A stretch of 8,912 nucleotides of DNA from an uncultured Oscillospiraceae bacterium (GCA_904502045.1 CAJGEB010000034.1:1-8912); one strand, 5' to 3'. Counted from the stretch's first letter, positions 1-6,510 are shown. Notes: generated by a model from the sequence alone, not told the origin. Program-made: numbers and translations.

Positions 1-83
1 GAAGGCGGGAGCCGGATTTTACACGAAAATGATATTTCGCTATTCCGAGGTCCATTTTCGTGTAAAATCCGGCTCCCGCCTTC
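1..83. repeat. Perfect 31-bp inverted repeat with 21-base loop, at window edge
   Basis: Bases 1-31 are the exact reverse complement of bases 53-83, and bases 32-52 form the loop. The right arm is ordinary coding sequence of the minus-strand nitroreductase (codons for AKAGAGFYTKM). The left arm repeats it backwards exactly where the native C-terminus, after DLGIAKYHF, should continue. The match runs to base 1, so the true arm length is unknown. It looks like a fold-back junction (chimeric amplification or assembly end) rather than a functional hairpin, because a coding sequence is mirrored and the gene is broken. A real genomic inversion cannot be excluded. Confidence 0.95.
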
Positions 84-655
84 GCGCTTACTGTTCCGTC
101 CTCATTATATGTGAAGTAAAATTTCTGCTGATTCATCGCAGTCGGAGCCATCAGCGCAGCCTCTACTCCCTCTCTGAACCACGCAGGAGTGCTTTCACCT
201 GCATTGCTCACCTCTTCTACGCTTTTGGACTTCCGTACCAACCCCTTGTTCCGTCCGTACCCCACAGCTATCACAAGTGCGAGCTTTTCGTCCTTTCCCA
301 CTTCAAAGGCTCCCGGCGTTTTGCTGTAGCTTATTGCCGCCCAGCAGGTGTGGAGTCCGAGCCTCTGCGCCTCCAGCACTATCCTCTCGCCGTAATATCC
401 GCACCTTTCATCAAAATCCTTACTCTTTTTCCCCACAAGCGCGATGTAGTTCGAAACTCCGCTGAATCTTCCGTACCTCGCCATCATACAGTCAAACGCC
501 TTCGGCTCATCGGTAACAAGCTGAAAATGCATTCCGCTCTCCTCGTTGCACCTTTCTATCTCCTCGCGAAGTCTTGCCGCGGTTTCCTCTTCTATCGCCA
601 TATCCTTATATTGCCTCACGCTGTGGCGTTTTTCCATCGCTTCTTTAAGCTCCAT
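1..655 (-). CDS. Nitroreductase family protein (TM1586-like), 3' end lost at window edge
   Basis: This is a flavin-dependent nitroreductase-fold protein, expected to be a cytoplasmic FMN-binding oxidoreductase; its physiological substrate is unknown. Visible features are the N-terminal RHSVRQY motif (residues 10-16), which matches the FMN-phosphate-binding segment of the superfamily, the central GYYGERIVLEAQ helix (about 87-98), and APTAMNQQKF (170-179). The end TKMDLGIAKYHF (199-210) is typical of the two-lobed TM1586 type, pfam14512 as I recall it. After H209/F210 the reading frame enters the fold-back repeat (RVKSGSRL), which is probably not native; a family member would add only a few more residues. 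I prefer ATG at 655, eight bases from a weak GGGG site, over ATG at 658. Either start overlaps the stop of the upstream regulator gene (TGATG or ATGA), so translation is probably coupled. Confidence 0.85.
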   Translation of the reverse strand, partial: MELKEAMEKRHSVRQYKDMAIEEETAARLREEIERCNEESGMHFQLVTDEPKAFDCMMARYGRFSGVSNYIALVGKKSKDFDERCGYYGERIVLEAQRLGLHTCWAAISYSKTPGAFEVGKDEKLALVIAVGYGRNKGLVRKSKSVEEVSNAGESTPAWFREGVEAALMAPTAMNQQKFYFTYNEDGTVSAKAGAGFYTKMDLGIAKYHFRVKSGSRL

Positions 656-1311
656 CATCTTTGCCCCGTTTCTTTTTTATCTTTTCTCTGTTTTTTACTC
701 CCGACATTAAACTTCGACCATATACAGATTATCACCTGTCCCGGAACCCCCAAAATAAACAGCTGCCATATACTTGCTCCCGCCATCAGTACCGATAGAT
801 ATACCGCCGCAAGTACACTCCACATAAGGAGCGATACTATAAAATAGTTCCTCCTTTTATTAAACCACATTGAGTTAAATACTATCCACACTATCGCAGT
901 TACCGGCAGCGCCCACATAAACGCAAGCCATGCAAATTTCGCGCTCCACAAAATGTCCGCTACCACGAACACCAAAGTAGCCACGAACCATACGAGTGCT
1001 ACGCTAAGTCCCGCAACTATTTTACGGTTCCTGCATTTTTTCTCAGTTTCTGCCACAGCTTCCTCCTCTGCGGAGTTCGTTTTTTCCGTTTCGCAGGAAT
1101 GCTCCTCTTTTGTCAAATAGTCAAGGCTCACTCCGAACACCTGCGCTATCTCCATAAGTACTGCTACGTCGGGAATAGATTCCGCACGCTCCCACTTCGA
1201 CACCGCCTTGTCCGAATAATTGAGCTTCTGTGCAAGCTCACTCTGAGTCATATTACCCGCTATCCGCAGGTCAACTATGTTTTTCGCAATAATCGGTTTT
1301 ATATCAGTCAT
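655..1311 (-). CDS. XRE-family transcriptional regulator with C-terminal membrane domain
   Basis: This 218-residue protein has an N-terminal Cro/C1-type helix-turn-helix (about residues 8-66; core MTQSELAQKLNYSDKAVSKW and SIPDVAVLMEIAQVFGVSLD). An acidic, Glu-rich linker (about 69-92) follows, then four hydrophobic segments (about 98-119, 126-147, 155-177 and 181-198) and a very basic tail. The layout predicts a membrane-tethered DNA-binding protein; the sensed signal is unknown. ATG at 1311 is chosen because GGAGGG at 1325-1320 lies eight bases upstream. An upstream in-frame extension to 1338 would place the start before the ribosome binding site. It is the first gene of an operon with the nitroreductase and probably regulates its own promoter, which carries a perfect palindrome. 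Clostridial genomes hold many HTH-plus-TM proteins of this kind, mostly uncharacterised. Confidence 0.85.
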   Translation of the reverse strand: MTDIKPIIAKNIVDLRIAGNMTQSELAQKLNYSDKAVSKWERAESIPDVAVLMEIAQVFGVSLDYLTKEEHSCETEKTNSAEEEAVAETEKKCRNRKIVAGLSVALVWFVATLVFVVADILWSAKFAWLAFMWALPVTAIVWIVFNSMWFNKRRNYFIVSLLMWSVLAAVYLSVLMAGASIWQLFILGVPGQVIICIWSKFNVGSKKQRKDKKETGQR

Positions 1312-1350
1312 TTTGGATTCCCTCCAATTTACAAACATTACAATAATACA

Positions 1351-1379
1351 ATTTTATAACACTCTCGCCTTACTGTCAA
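1351..1379 (-). promoter_or_regulatory. Sigma-A type promoter for the XRE/nitroreductase operon
   Basis: On the minus strand TTGACA (1379-1374) is followed by a 17-base spacer and TAAAAT (1356-1351); an overlapping TATAAA sits at 1358-1353. The -35 is a perfect consensus. Transcription would start near 1344, about 20 bases before the GGAGGG ribosome binding site. Confidence 0.65.
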
Positions 1380-1388
1380 ATTAAAACT

Positions 1389-1402
1389 CTGTAAATTTAC
1401 AG
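1389..1402. promoter_or_regulatory. 14-bp perfect palindrome, candidate operator
   Basis: The sequence CTGTAAATTTACAG is its own reverse complement and lies about 10 bases upstream of the -35 box of the XRE gene. A dyad at this position fits binding by a dimeric HTH protein, plausibly the XRE regulator itself. A related half site (AATTTACA) lies at 1327-1334, between the start site and the gene. The site is AT-rich, so chance is possible, and the regulator assignment is an inference. Confidence 0.35.
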
Positions 1403-1506
1403 TAAATTCCCAGACTCTACTGCCGCTTCTACTCCCTCTCTACCGCCGGTAGAGCCGCTCGCCACCGCCCTAAACCACCTTTAGAACCCCAAACACGAAC
1501 GGTAGG

Positions 1507-1535
1507 TTGCTTTGCAATGAGCCTGATTTTACAAT
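1507..1535 (+). promoter_or_regulatory. Putative promoter of the GT8-GT8-acyltransferase operon
   Basis: TTGCTT (1507-1512), a 17-base spacer and TACAAT (1530-1535) lie ahead of the first glycosyltransferase gene. The -10 matches consensus at five of six positions; the -35 keeps only TTG. The predicted start near 1542 leaves a 31-base leader containing AGGAG (1561-1565). The sequence between this promoter and the palindrome (1403-1506) is C-rich on the plus strand, with one small hairpin (1438-1454) and no gene that I can support. Confidence 0.45.
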
Positions 1536-1572
1536 GGTTCCAAACCAACTCCCAAAAGAAAGGAGCCCCCTT

Positions 1573-2391
1573 ATGAACATCTTATATTGCGGAGATAAAA
1601 ACATTGCCGACGGGACACTTCTCTCGGTCTTGTCGCTGATGGAGTACTCCTCCGAACCGCTCCGCATCTACCTCCTCACCGCATCTTTAAAGACCGAAAA
1701 TAAAGTGTATCTCCCGCTCACCTACGAGTTTGCATATAAGCTTGAGCGCAAGGTAAAAGAAAAGCACCCCGAAAGCTCCGTCACCCTCATAGATGCTACC
1801 GAGATTTTTTCCCGCAATCTCCCCGCCGCCAATCTCGATACCCGATTTACCCCATTTTGTATGCTGCGCCTTTTTGCAGATAAGATTCCCTCACTCCCCG
1901 AGCGCATCCTCTACCTCGACAACGACGTAATATGCCGAAAGGATTTTTCCGAGTTTTATTATCAGGATATCGAAAATTACGAGCTCGCGGGAGTTTTGGA
2001 CTACTATGGTAAGCACCTTTTCAGAAAAAATCCGTTAAAATTTGACTATATCAACTCAGGCGTACTTTTGCTTAATCTCAAAAAAATACGCGAAACGGGA
2101 CTTTTCCGAAGCTGCAGGCGTGTCTGCAAAACCAAAAAAATGTTTATGCCCGACCAATCCGCCCTCAACAAGCTTTGTACCGCTAAAAAATTATGCAGCG
2201 GAAAATATAACGAGCAACGCAAGCTGCACGATGACACGGTATTCCACCATTTCACCACAAGCTTCCGCTTTTTCCCCGTACTGCGAAAGGTATCAGTAAA
2301 GCCTTGGCAGATAGACAAGGTGCGCTCCGTCTTAAAAATCCGCGAATATGACGCACTCTTTTCTTCCTACCTTGCACTTAAATCTAACTAA
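1573..2391 (+). CDS. Glycosyltransferase family 8 protein (first copy)
   Basis: This is a retaining GT-A fold glycosyltransferase of family GT8, using a nucleotide sugar (UDP-glucose or UDP-galactose are usual in the family) and a divalent metal. The N-terminus MNILYCGDKN is the nucleotide-sugar-binding strand. The metal-binding DxD is DND at 116-118 in LYLDNDV, followed by YINSGVLLLNL (159-169) and MPDQSALN (192-199). The C-terminus keeps KPW (243-245), but the preceding segment does not show the HxxGxxKPW spacing of classical GT8 enzymes, so it belongs to a divergent clostridial clade. It has 272 residues and no signal peptide or membrane span, so it is cytoplasmic. ATG 1573 has AGGAG at 1561-1565, seven bases away; a longer in-frame start at 1507 lacks support. 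The next gene starts 13 bases after its stop. The acceptor is unknown, and a glycolipid or surface glycan is inferred from the acyltransferase in the operon. Confidence 0.88.
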   Translation: MNILYCGDKNIADGTLLSVLSLMEYSSEPLRIYLLTASLKTENKVYLPLTYEFAYKLERKVKEKHPESSVTLIDATEIFSRNLPAANLDTRFTPFCMLRLFADKIPSLPERILYLDNDVICRKDFSEFYYQDIENYELAGVLDYYGKHLFRKNPLKFDYINSGVLLLNLKKIRETGLFRSCRRVCKTKKMFMPDQSALNKLCTAKKLCSGKYNEQRKLHDDTVFHHFTTSFRFFPVLRKVSVKPWQIDKVRSVLKIREYDALFSSYLALKSN

Positions 2392-2404
2392 AGGAGTAAA
2401 AACT

Positions 2405-3358
2405 ATGAGCAATATTATACCGATATTTTTTTCCATTGATGACGCCTACGCCCCTTTTTTGAGTGTTGCACTTAATTCCGCAATACAAAATTCCTCCCGC
2501 GACAATCAATACAAGGCGATAATACTCCACCAAAACCTCAGCGAAAAAAACAAAGCAAAGCTCGCAGCTCTCGCCAAAGACCATTTCCAAATTGAGTTTG
2601 TCGCAATGCAAGACGGACTCGAATCCATCACCGACAGTATCTCAAACCGTTTGCGCTGTGATTATTTTACCCTCACCATCTATTTCCGGCTTTTTATTCC
2701 GGCAATGTTCCCGCAGTACGACAAGGCAATATATCTCGACAGCGACGTGGTCGTTTTGGGCGACCTGAGGGAGCTTTTTGATACTCCGCTCGGAAGTAAT
2801 CTCGTCGCCGCCTGTCCCGACCGCTCCGTAGCCGATGTTCCGGAGCTCGTAAACTATATGGAAAACGCAGTGGGAGTAGCTAAAGATAAGTACATTAATT
2901 CAGGGGTACTCCTTATGAATCTCGCTGAGCTCCGACGGGTGAATTTTGATAAATTTTTCCTTGAGCTGCTCAACACCTACCACTTTGACTCTATCGCTCC
3001 CGACCAGGATTACATCAACGCTATATGCTGTGACAGACTCCTTCACCTTTCTGACGAGTGGGATATTATGCCGAACCCGAATACCGCTCCCTCTCAAGCC
3101 GCAAAGCTCGTACACTACAACCTTTTTTCAAAGCCGTGGTGCTACGACGGCATACAATACGAGGAGCTCTTTTGGAAACACGCCGAAACCTGCGGTTACC
3201 TTGATGATATCCGCAGATATAAGGCAAACTATTCCGACGAGCAAAAGCAGGCGGACTCCGATTGCCTCGAGCTCCTCATAAATCGCGGAAATACCATTCC
3301 CTCACAAGACATTACCTTCAAAAAATTATACGAAAGCGGAGTGAAGATAAGACTATGA
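2405..3358 (+). CDS. Glycosyltransferase family 8 protein (second copy)
   Basis: This 317-residue GT8 enzyme is related in family to the preceding gene but clearly distinct in sequence. It opens with IIPIFFSIDDAYAPFLSVAL (residues 4-23), the typical GT8 nucleotide-binding strand and helix. The metal-binding motif is DSD at 112-114 in AIYLDSDVVV, followed by YINSGVLLMNL (163-173) and APDQDYIN (198-205). A C-terminal HYNLFSKPW (237-245) matches the His and KPW elements that contact the sugar nucleotide in GT8. A tail of about 70 residues follows the catalytic core. ATG 2405 is set by AAGGAG at 2391-2396, whose first base is the last base of the upstream stop codon. Its own stop overlaps the start of the acyltransferase (ATGA). 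Two different GT8 enzymes in one operon suggest two sequential sugar additions; donor and acceptor cannot be read from sequence. Confidence 0.92.
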   Translation: MSNIIPIFFSIDDAYAPFLSVALNSAIQNSSRDNQYKAIILHQNLSEKNKAKLAALAKDHFQIEFVAMQDGLESITDSISNRLRCDYFTLTIYFRLFIPAMFPQYDKAIYLDSDVVVLGDLRELFDTPLGSNLVAACPDRSVADVPELVNYMENAVGVAKDKYINSGVLLMNLAELRRVNFDKFFLELLNTYHFDSIAPDQDYINAICCDRLLHLSDEWDIMPNPNTAPSQAAKLVHYNLFSKPWCYDGIQYEELFWKHAETCGYLDDIRRYKANYSDEQKQADSDCLELLINRGNTIPSQDITFKKLYESGVKIRL

Positions 3359-4212
3359 TAATCCCACCGAGGCGCAATGTCGTTATCGAAAATATCCGCA
3401 GCGCAGTCGAAAAGGGAGAATTTCAAAGCATCGTCGAGCCCGATGACCCGATACTCACCCCACAGCAGAGCAAGGAGTTTGTGGAAAATTATCTTCTCAA
3501 GCGCAAATCTATTTCCTTTCGATTAAAGTCCTTTGCCGTGCGCAAATTCGCAAATCTCTCAAACCTCTACTTTAAAACAAAAACCGATATCGTCGGCTTT
3601 GAAAAGTTACCCGAAATTTCCGGCGGCGCTATCATAACGAGCAACCATTTTAATCCCACTGACCATGCTCCGATACGAATCCTAACCAAAAAGCTCGGTA
3701 GAAAAAGGATAAACGTTCTCAGCAAGGACACCAACTTTTTCATCCCCGGAGCTATCGGTATTTTGCTCAAGTACGCCGATACCATACCCGTCAGTCCCGA
3801 CATTAACTATATGAAGCACGGACTCCCCTCGGTAATTTCCGAGCTTTTCAAAAATAACGAGTTCCTGCTCGTCTATCCCGAGCAGGAGATGTGGTTTCAT
3901 TACCGCAAACCGCGCCCCTTAAAACGCGGAGCCTATCAATTTGCCGCAGAAATGGACGTTCCGATAATCTCCTGCTTCACCGAGCTTATAGAAACTCCGA
4001 AAAAGCACCGCTCAGGATTTAATAAAATCAGGTACAGACTCCACGTTTTAGGTGTGCTTTGCCCCGACAAATCCCTTTCGGTACGCGAAAACAGCTTAAA
4101 GCTGTGCGCCGCAGACTACGAGCTGAAAAAGAATGCCTACGAAAAAATATATCAAAAAAAGCTTCTGTACGACTTTTCCGTTTCAGATATTGCAGGAGCT
4201 CCACAAACTTAA
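3355..4212 (+). CDS. Lysophospholipid acyltransferase family protein (PlsC-like)
   Basis: This 285-residue member of the PlsC/LPLAT family transfers an acyl chain to a lysolipid or other hydroxyl acceptor at the membrane. The catalytic HX4D is visible as H98 and D103 in SNHFNPTDH. The acceptor and phosphate-binding block is LVYPEQEMW (172-180) with the following basic KPRPLKRGA (185-193). VPIISCF (202-208) is the usual fourth block. There is no clear transmembrane segment, so peripheral membrane association is likely. An N-terminal extension of about 80 residues precedes the catalytic core. ATG 3355 overlaps the stop of the second GT8 gene by four bases and has only a weak GGAG at 3338-3341, so translation is probably coupled; a longer in-frame extension lies inside the GT8 gene. 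It could be a housekeeping phosphatidate-forming enzyme, but its place behind two glycosyltransferases suggests that it acylates their product. Confidence 0.87.
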   Translation: MIIPPRRNVVIENIRSAVEKGEFQSIVEPDDPILTPQQSKEFVENYLLKRKSISFRLKSFAVRKFANLSNLYFKTKTDIVGFEKLPEISGGAIITSNHFNPTDHAPIRILTKKLGRKRINVLSKDTNFFIPGAIGILLKYADTIPVSPDINYMKHGLPSVISELFKNNEFLLVYPEQEMWFHYRKPRPLKRGAYQFAAEMDVPIISCFTELIETPKKHRSGFNKIRYRLHVLGVLCPDKSLSVRENSLKLCAADYELKKNAYEKIYQKKLLYDFSVSDIAGAPQT

Positions 4213-4218
4213 ACACAG

Positions 4219-4252
4219 ACGCCGAGAATTTACAATTTCTTCGGCGTTTTTT
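4219..4252 (+). terminator. Rho-independent terminator of the GT8-acyltransferase operon
   Basis: The stem ACGCCGA (4219-4225) pairs with TCGGCGT (4241-4247) and can extend past a one-base bulge through GAA/TTC. Six T residues (4247-4252) follow. It lies seven bases after the acyltransferase stop. Confidence 0.88.
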
Positions 4253-4254
4253 CC

Positions 4255-4283
4255 TTGACGGGAGTATTCAAACGAGTTATCAT
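4255..4283 (+). promoter_or_regulatory. Putative promoter of the ABC exporter gene
   Basis: TTGACG (4255-4260), a 17-base spacer and TATCAT (4278-4283) directly follow the terminator. The predicted start near 4290 leaves a very short leader, with the AAGGGGG ribosome binding site almost at the 5' end. Confidence 0.5.
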
Positions 4284-4290
4284 TTATCAC

Positions 4291-4297
4291 AAGGGGG
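4291..4297 (+). promoter_or_regulatory. Ribosome binding site that fixes the TTG start of the ABC exporter
   Basis: AAGGGGG ends seven bases before TTG 4305. No in-frame ATG lies nearby at suitable spacing, so this site decides the start. Confidence 0.7.
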
Positions 4298-4304
4298 AAT
4301 CAGT

Positions 4305-6056
4305 TTGAATACACTCAAAAAATTTGCTTCGTACTACAAGCCTTATATTAAAATGTTTCTTCTTGATATGCTCGCGGCATTGCTCATCTCGGTTATAGGT
4401 ATGACCTATCCGATAGTCACAAACCGTATGCTCAACGAGTATATTCCGAACAAAATGTACTCCACCATCGTGACCGCGGGAATCGTCGTACTCGCACTTT
4501 ACATCATCCGTATGCTGCTCAGATACTTCGTTCAGTACTACGGCCACATGATCGGTGTCGGTATGCAGGCGCAGATGAGAAGAGATCTTTTCGCACACCT
4601 CGAAAAATTACCCTTCTCTTTTTACGATGAAAACGAAACCGGACGTATTATGTCGCGTATGACGAGCGATCTGTTTGAGGTGTGCGAGCTTGCGCACCAC
4701 GGTCCCGAAAATCTGCTCATAAGTGCAGTTATGATAATCTGCTCCTTCATCTATCTTTGCACCATAAACGTCGTTCTCACTCTCATCATATTCATTTGCG
4801 TTCCGATTCTCATTGCCTCCTCGCTGTACTTCCGCACCCGTATGCGCCGCGCATTCAATGACAGAAGAAAGAGTATGGCTGAGATAAATGCTGCTACCGA
4901 AAGCAGTATTTCGGGAATCCGCGTTACAAAGGCTTACGTCAACGCCGAAAAGGAAATGGAAAAATTCGAAAACGGTAATATGCAGTTTGTGGACGCCTCC
5001 AAGCGTTCCTACAATGCGATGGCTAAATTCTTCTCCTCTACCTCTTTCGTTACCGATATCTTCAACGTCTTTATCCTCATCGCAGGCGGACTCTTCCTTT
5101 ACGACGGTAAAATTTCTTTCGGAGATTATTCCACCTTTATCGTTTCGGTAAACCTCTTCATCTCGCCGGTAACTACCCTCATAAACTTTATGGAGCAGTA
5201 CCAAAACGGCGTCACCGGCTTTAAGCGGTTCCAGGAAATTATGGATAAGCCGACAGAGCGCGATCCTGCCGATGCGGTTACACTCGAAAACGTTGAGGGT
5301 ACCATTGAATTTAAGGATGTTACCTTCTCGTACGACTCCTCTAAAACGGTACTCAAAAACGTAAACCTCAAGATAGAAAAGGGCTGTAAGCTCGCTTTGG
5401 TGGGACCCTCAGGCGGCGGTAAAACTACGATATGCCATCTTATTCCGCACTTTTATCCTCTGGAGGGCTCCTGCGGCTCAATACTCATAGACGGCAAAAA
5501 TATCCGCTCCCTTACCCTCGAATCGCTACGCAAAAACATCGGAATCGTACAGCAGGACGTTTTCCTTTTTGCAGGATCGGTACGCGATAATATCCGATAC
5601 GGTAAGCTCGACGCTACCGACGAGGAGATATACGAAGCTGCCCGCCGCGCCAATATCCACGACTATATAATGACGCTGCAAGACGGCTACGATACCCAAA
5701 TAGGAGAACGCGGAATAAAGCTTTCGGGCGGTCAAAAACAGCGGCTCAGTATCGCAAGGGTATTTCTTAAAAATCCCGCGATACTCATTCTCGACGAGGC
5801 TACCAGCGCACTCGACAACACCACTGAGGTACTCATTCAGCAGTCCCTCGACGAGCTGTGCAAGGGACGTACCACCCTCGTTGTTGCCCACCGACTTTCC
5901 ACTATTCGCAACGCCGACGAGATCGCCGTTATCATTAACGGTGAGATCGCAGAAAGAGGTTCCCACGACCAGCTTATCGCAAATAACGGCACTTATAAGG
6001 AGCTTTATTCCCTGCAGTTCCGCGAAAATGATATCTTAAACCCCTTTGAAATGTAG
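4305..6056 (+). CDS. ABC transporter, fused permease and ATPase (half-size exporter)
   Basis: This 583-residue ABCB/MsbA-like exporter half has six predicted membrane helices over about residues 17-320 and then a nucleotide-binding domain. The domain shows the aromatic A-loop Y343, Walker A GPSGGGKT (367-374), Q-loop Q417, signature LSGGQ (473-477), Walker B ILILDE (493-498), D-loop SALD (501-504) and switch H529 in AHRLSTI. All catalytic residues are intact. Such proteins act as dimers at the cytoplasmic membrane and export lipids, drugs or peptides; the substrate cannot be told. No second half-transporter is present, so a homodimer is likely. The start is TTG 4305, not an ATG. An open frame reaches back to 4059 but overlaps the acyltransferase gene and the terminator. 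It lies between its own promoter and the regulator promoter, with no terminator after its stop, so some read-through into the regulator gene is possible. Confidence 0.93.
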   Translation: MNTLKKFASYYKPYIKMFLLDMLAALLISVIGMTYPIVTNRMLNEYIPNKMYSTIVTAGIVVLALYIIRMLLRYFVQYYGHMIGVGMQAQMRRDLFAHLEKLPFSFYDENETGRIMSRMTSDLFEVCELAHHGPENLLISAVMIICSFIYLCTINVVLTLIIFICVPILIASSLYFRTRMRRAFNDRRKSMAEINAATESSISGIRVTKAYVNAEKEMEKFENGNMQFVDASKRSYNAMAKFFSSTSFVTDIFNVFILIAGGLFLYDGKISFGDYSTFIVSVNLFISPVTTLINFMEQYQNGVTGFKRFQEIMDKPTERDPADAVTLENVEGTIEFKDVTFSYDSSKTVLKNVNLKIEKGCKLALVGPSGGGKTTICHLIPHFYPLEGSCGSILIDGKNIRSLTLESLRKNIGIVQQDVFLFAGSVRDNIRYGKLDATDEEIYEAARRANIHDYIMTLQDGYDTQIGERGIKLSGGQKQRLSIARVFLKNPAILILDEATSALDNTTEVLIQQSLDELCKGRTTLVVAHRLSTIRNADEIAVIINGEIAERGSHDQLIANNGTYKELYSLQFRENDILNPFEM

Positions 6057-6060
6057 TCCC

Positions 6061-6089
6061 TTGCAAGTAGTGTAAGTGTGTGCTATAAT
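6061..6089 (+). promoter_or_regulatory. Extended -10 promoter of the DtxR-family regulator
   Basis: TTGCAA (6061-6066), a 17-base spacer and TATAAT (6084-6089) are preceded by a TGC extended -10 element (6081-6083). It is the best sigma-A type promoter in the window. Short inverted pentamers TGTAA (6071-6075) and TTACA (6093-6097) flank the -10 and could be part of an operator; this is weak. Confidence 0.72.
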
Positions 6090-6123
6090 GATTTACATGA
6101 ATAACGGCTGAAAATAACATTAC

Positions 6124-6129
6124 AAAGGA
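6124..6129 (+). promoter_or_regulatory. Ribosome binding site that decides the regulator start
   Basis: AAAGGA lies three bases before ATG 6133 but nine bases before ATG 6139. The second spacing is workable, so translation probably begins at 6139. Confidence 0.6.
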
Positions 6130-6138
6130 ACGATGACT

Positions 6139-6504
6139 ATGCGTTTGCAGGAATCCGGTGAAATGTACCTCGAAACGATATATCTCCTCTCAAAAAAAGG
6201 AGCAAATATACGCAGTATTGATGTTGCGGAGGAAATGGGCTACTCCAAACCCAGTGTCAGCCGCGCCGTCGGTCTTCTTAAGGGAGCAAATTACATCAAC
6301 GTCGATTCATACGGATACATCACTCTCACCGAGTCGGGTAGGGCGGCGGCTGAACGCACCTACGAACGCCACAACCTCTTGACCGACTTTTTCGTGAGCC
6401 TCGGAGTCGATAAGGAGATAGCTTCCGAGGATGCTTGCAAAATAGAACACGTGATAAGCGACGAGGTATTCGACGCCATCAAAAAAAGCGTATCGGGAAA
6501 ATAA
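6139..6504 (+). CDS. Metal-dependent transcriptional regulator, DtxR/MntR family (short form)
   Basis: This 121-residue regulator has an N-terminal winged helix (about residues 5-66; recognition region MGYSKPSVSRAVGLL) and a dimerisation and metal-binding region (about 67-115). It lacks the SH3-like third domain of DtxR/IdeR, so its length is MntR-like. Aligned by eye, its ligands are M9, H78, C100, E103 and H104. M9/C100/E103/H104 correspond to DtxR primary-site residues M10/C102/E105/H106; manganese-type MntR has D8 and E99 where this protein has M9 and C100. This predicts response to ferrous iron more than to manganese. ATG 6139 is preferred over 6133 on ribosome-binding-site spacing, and MRLQESGEMYLETIY fits the usual family start. 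The gene has its own promoter and is followed by a terminator. Targets are unknown; the ABC exporter upstream and the ferritin-like coat gene downstream are candidates by position only. Confidence 0.9.
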   Translation: MRLQESGEMYLETIYLLSKKGANIRSIDVAEEMGYSKPSVSRAVGLLKGANYINVDSYGYITLTESGRAAAERTYERHNLLTDFFVSLGVDKEIASEDACKIEHVISDEVFDAIKKSVSGK

Positions 6505-6510
6505 AGATAA

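Noticed and set aside
1..83. Inverted repeat as a transposon end, attachment site or terminator
   Set aside because: The right arm is conserved coding sequence of the nitroreductase, no transposase or integrase is nearby, and the mirror image breaks the gene, which fits a fold-back artefact better.
29..847. Plus-strand open frame of 272 codons
   Set aside because: It lies antisense to the nitroreductase and the regulator 3' end, both of which have clear family motifs. Its product shows no recognisable domain and it has no ribosome binding site.
1438..1454. Small hairpin CTCTACC-GCC-GGTAGAG as a terminator
   Set aside because: The stem has only seven base pairs and no T run on either side, and it lies between divergent genes where no terminator is needed.
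4059..4304. In-frame N-terminal extension of the ABC exporter
   Set aside because: It overlaps the acyltransferase gene and runs through a terminator and a promoter. The residues do not resemble an exporter, and TTG 4305 has a well-placed ribosome binding site.
4608..5204. Minus-strand open frame of 198 codons inside the ABC exporter
   Set aside because: It is antisense to intact transmembrane-domain coding sequence, has low-complexity charged composition and no start signal. A second one at 5526-5966 is rejected for the same reasons.
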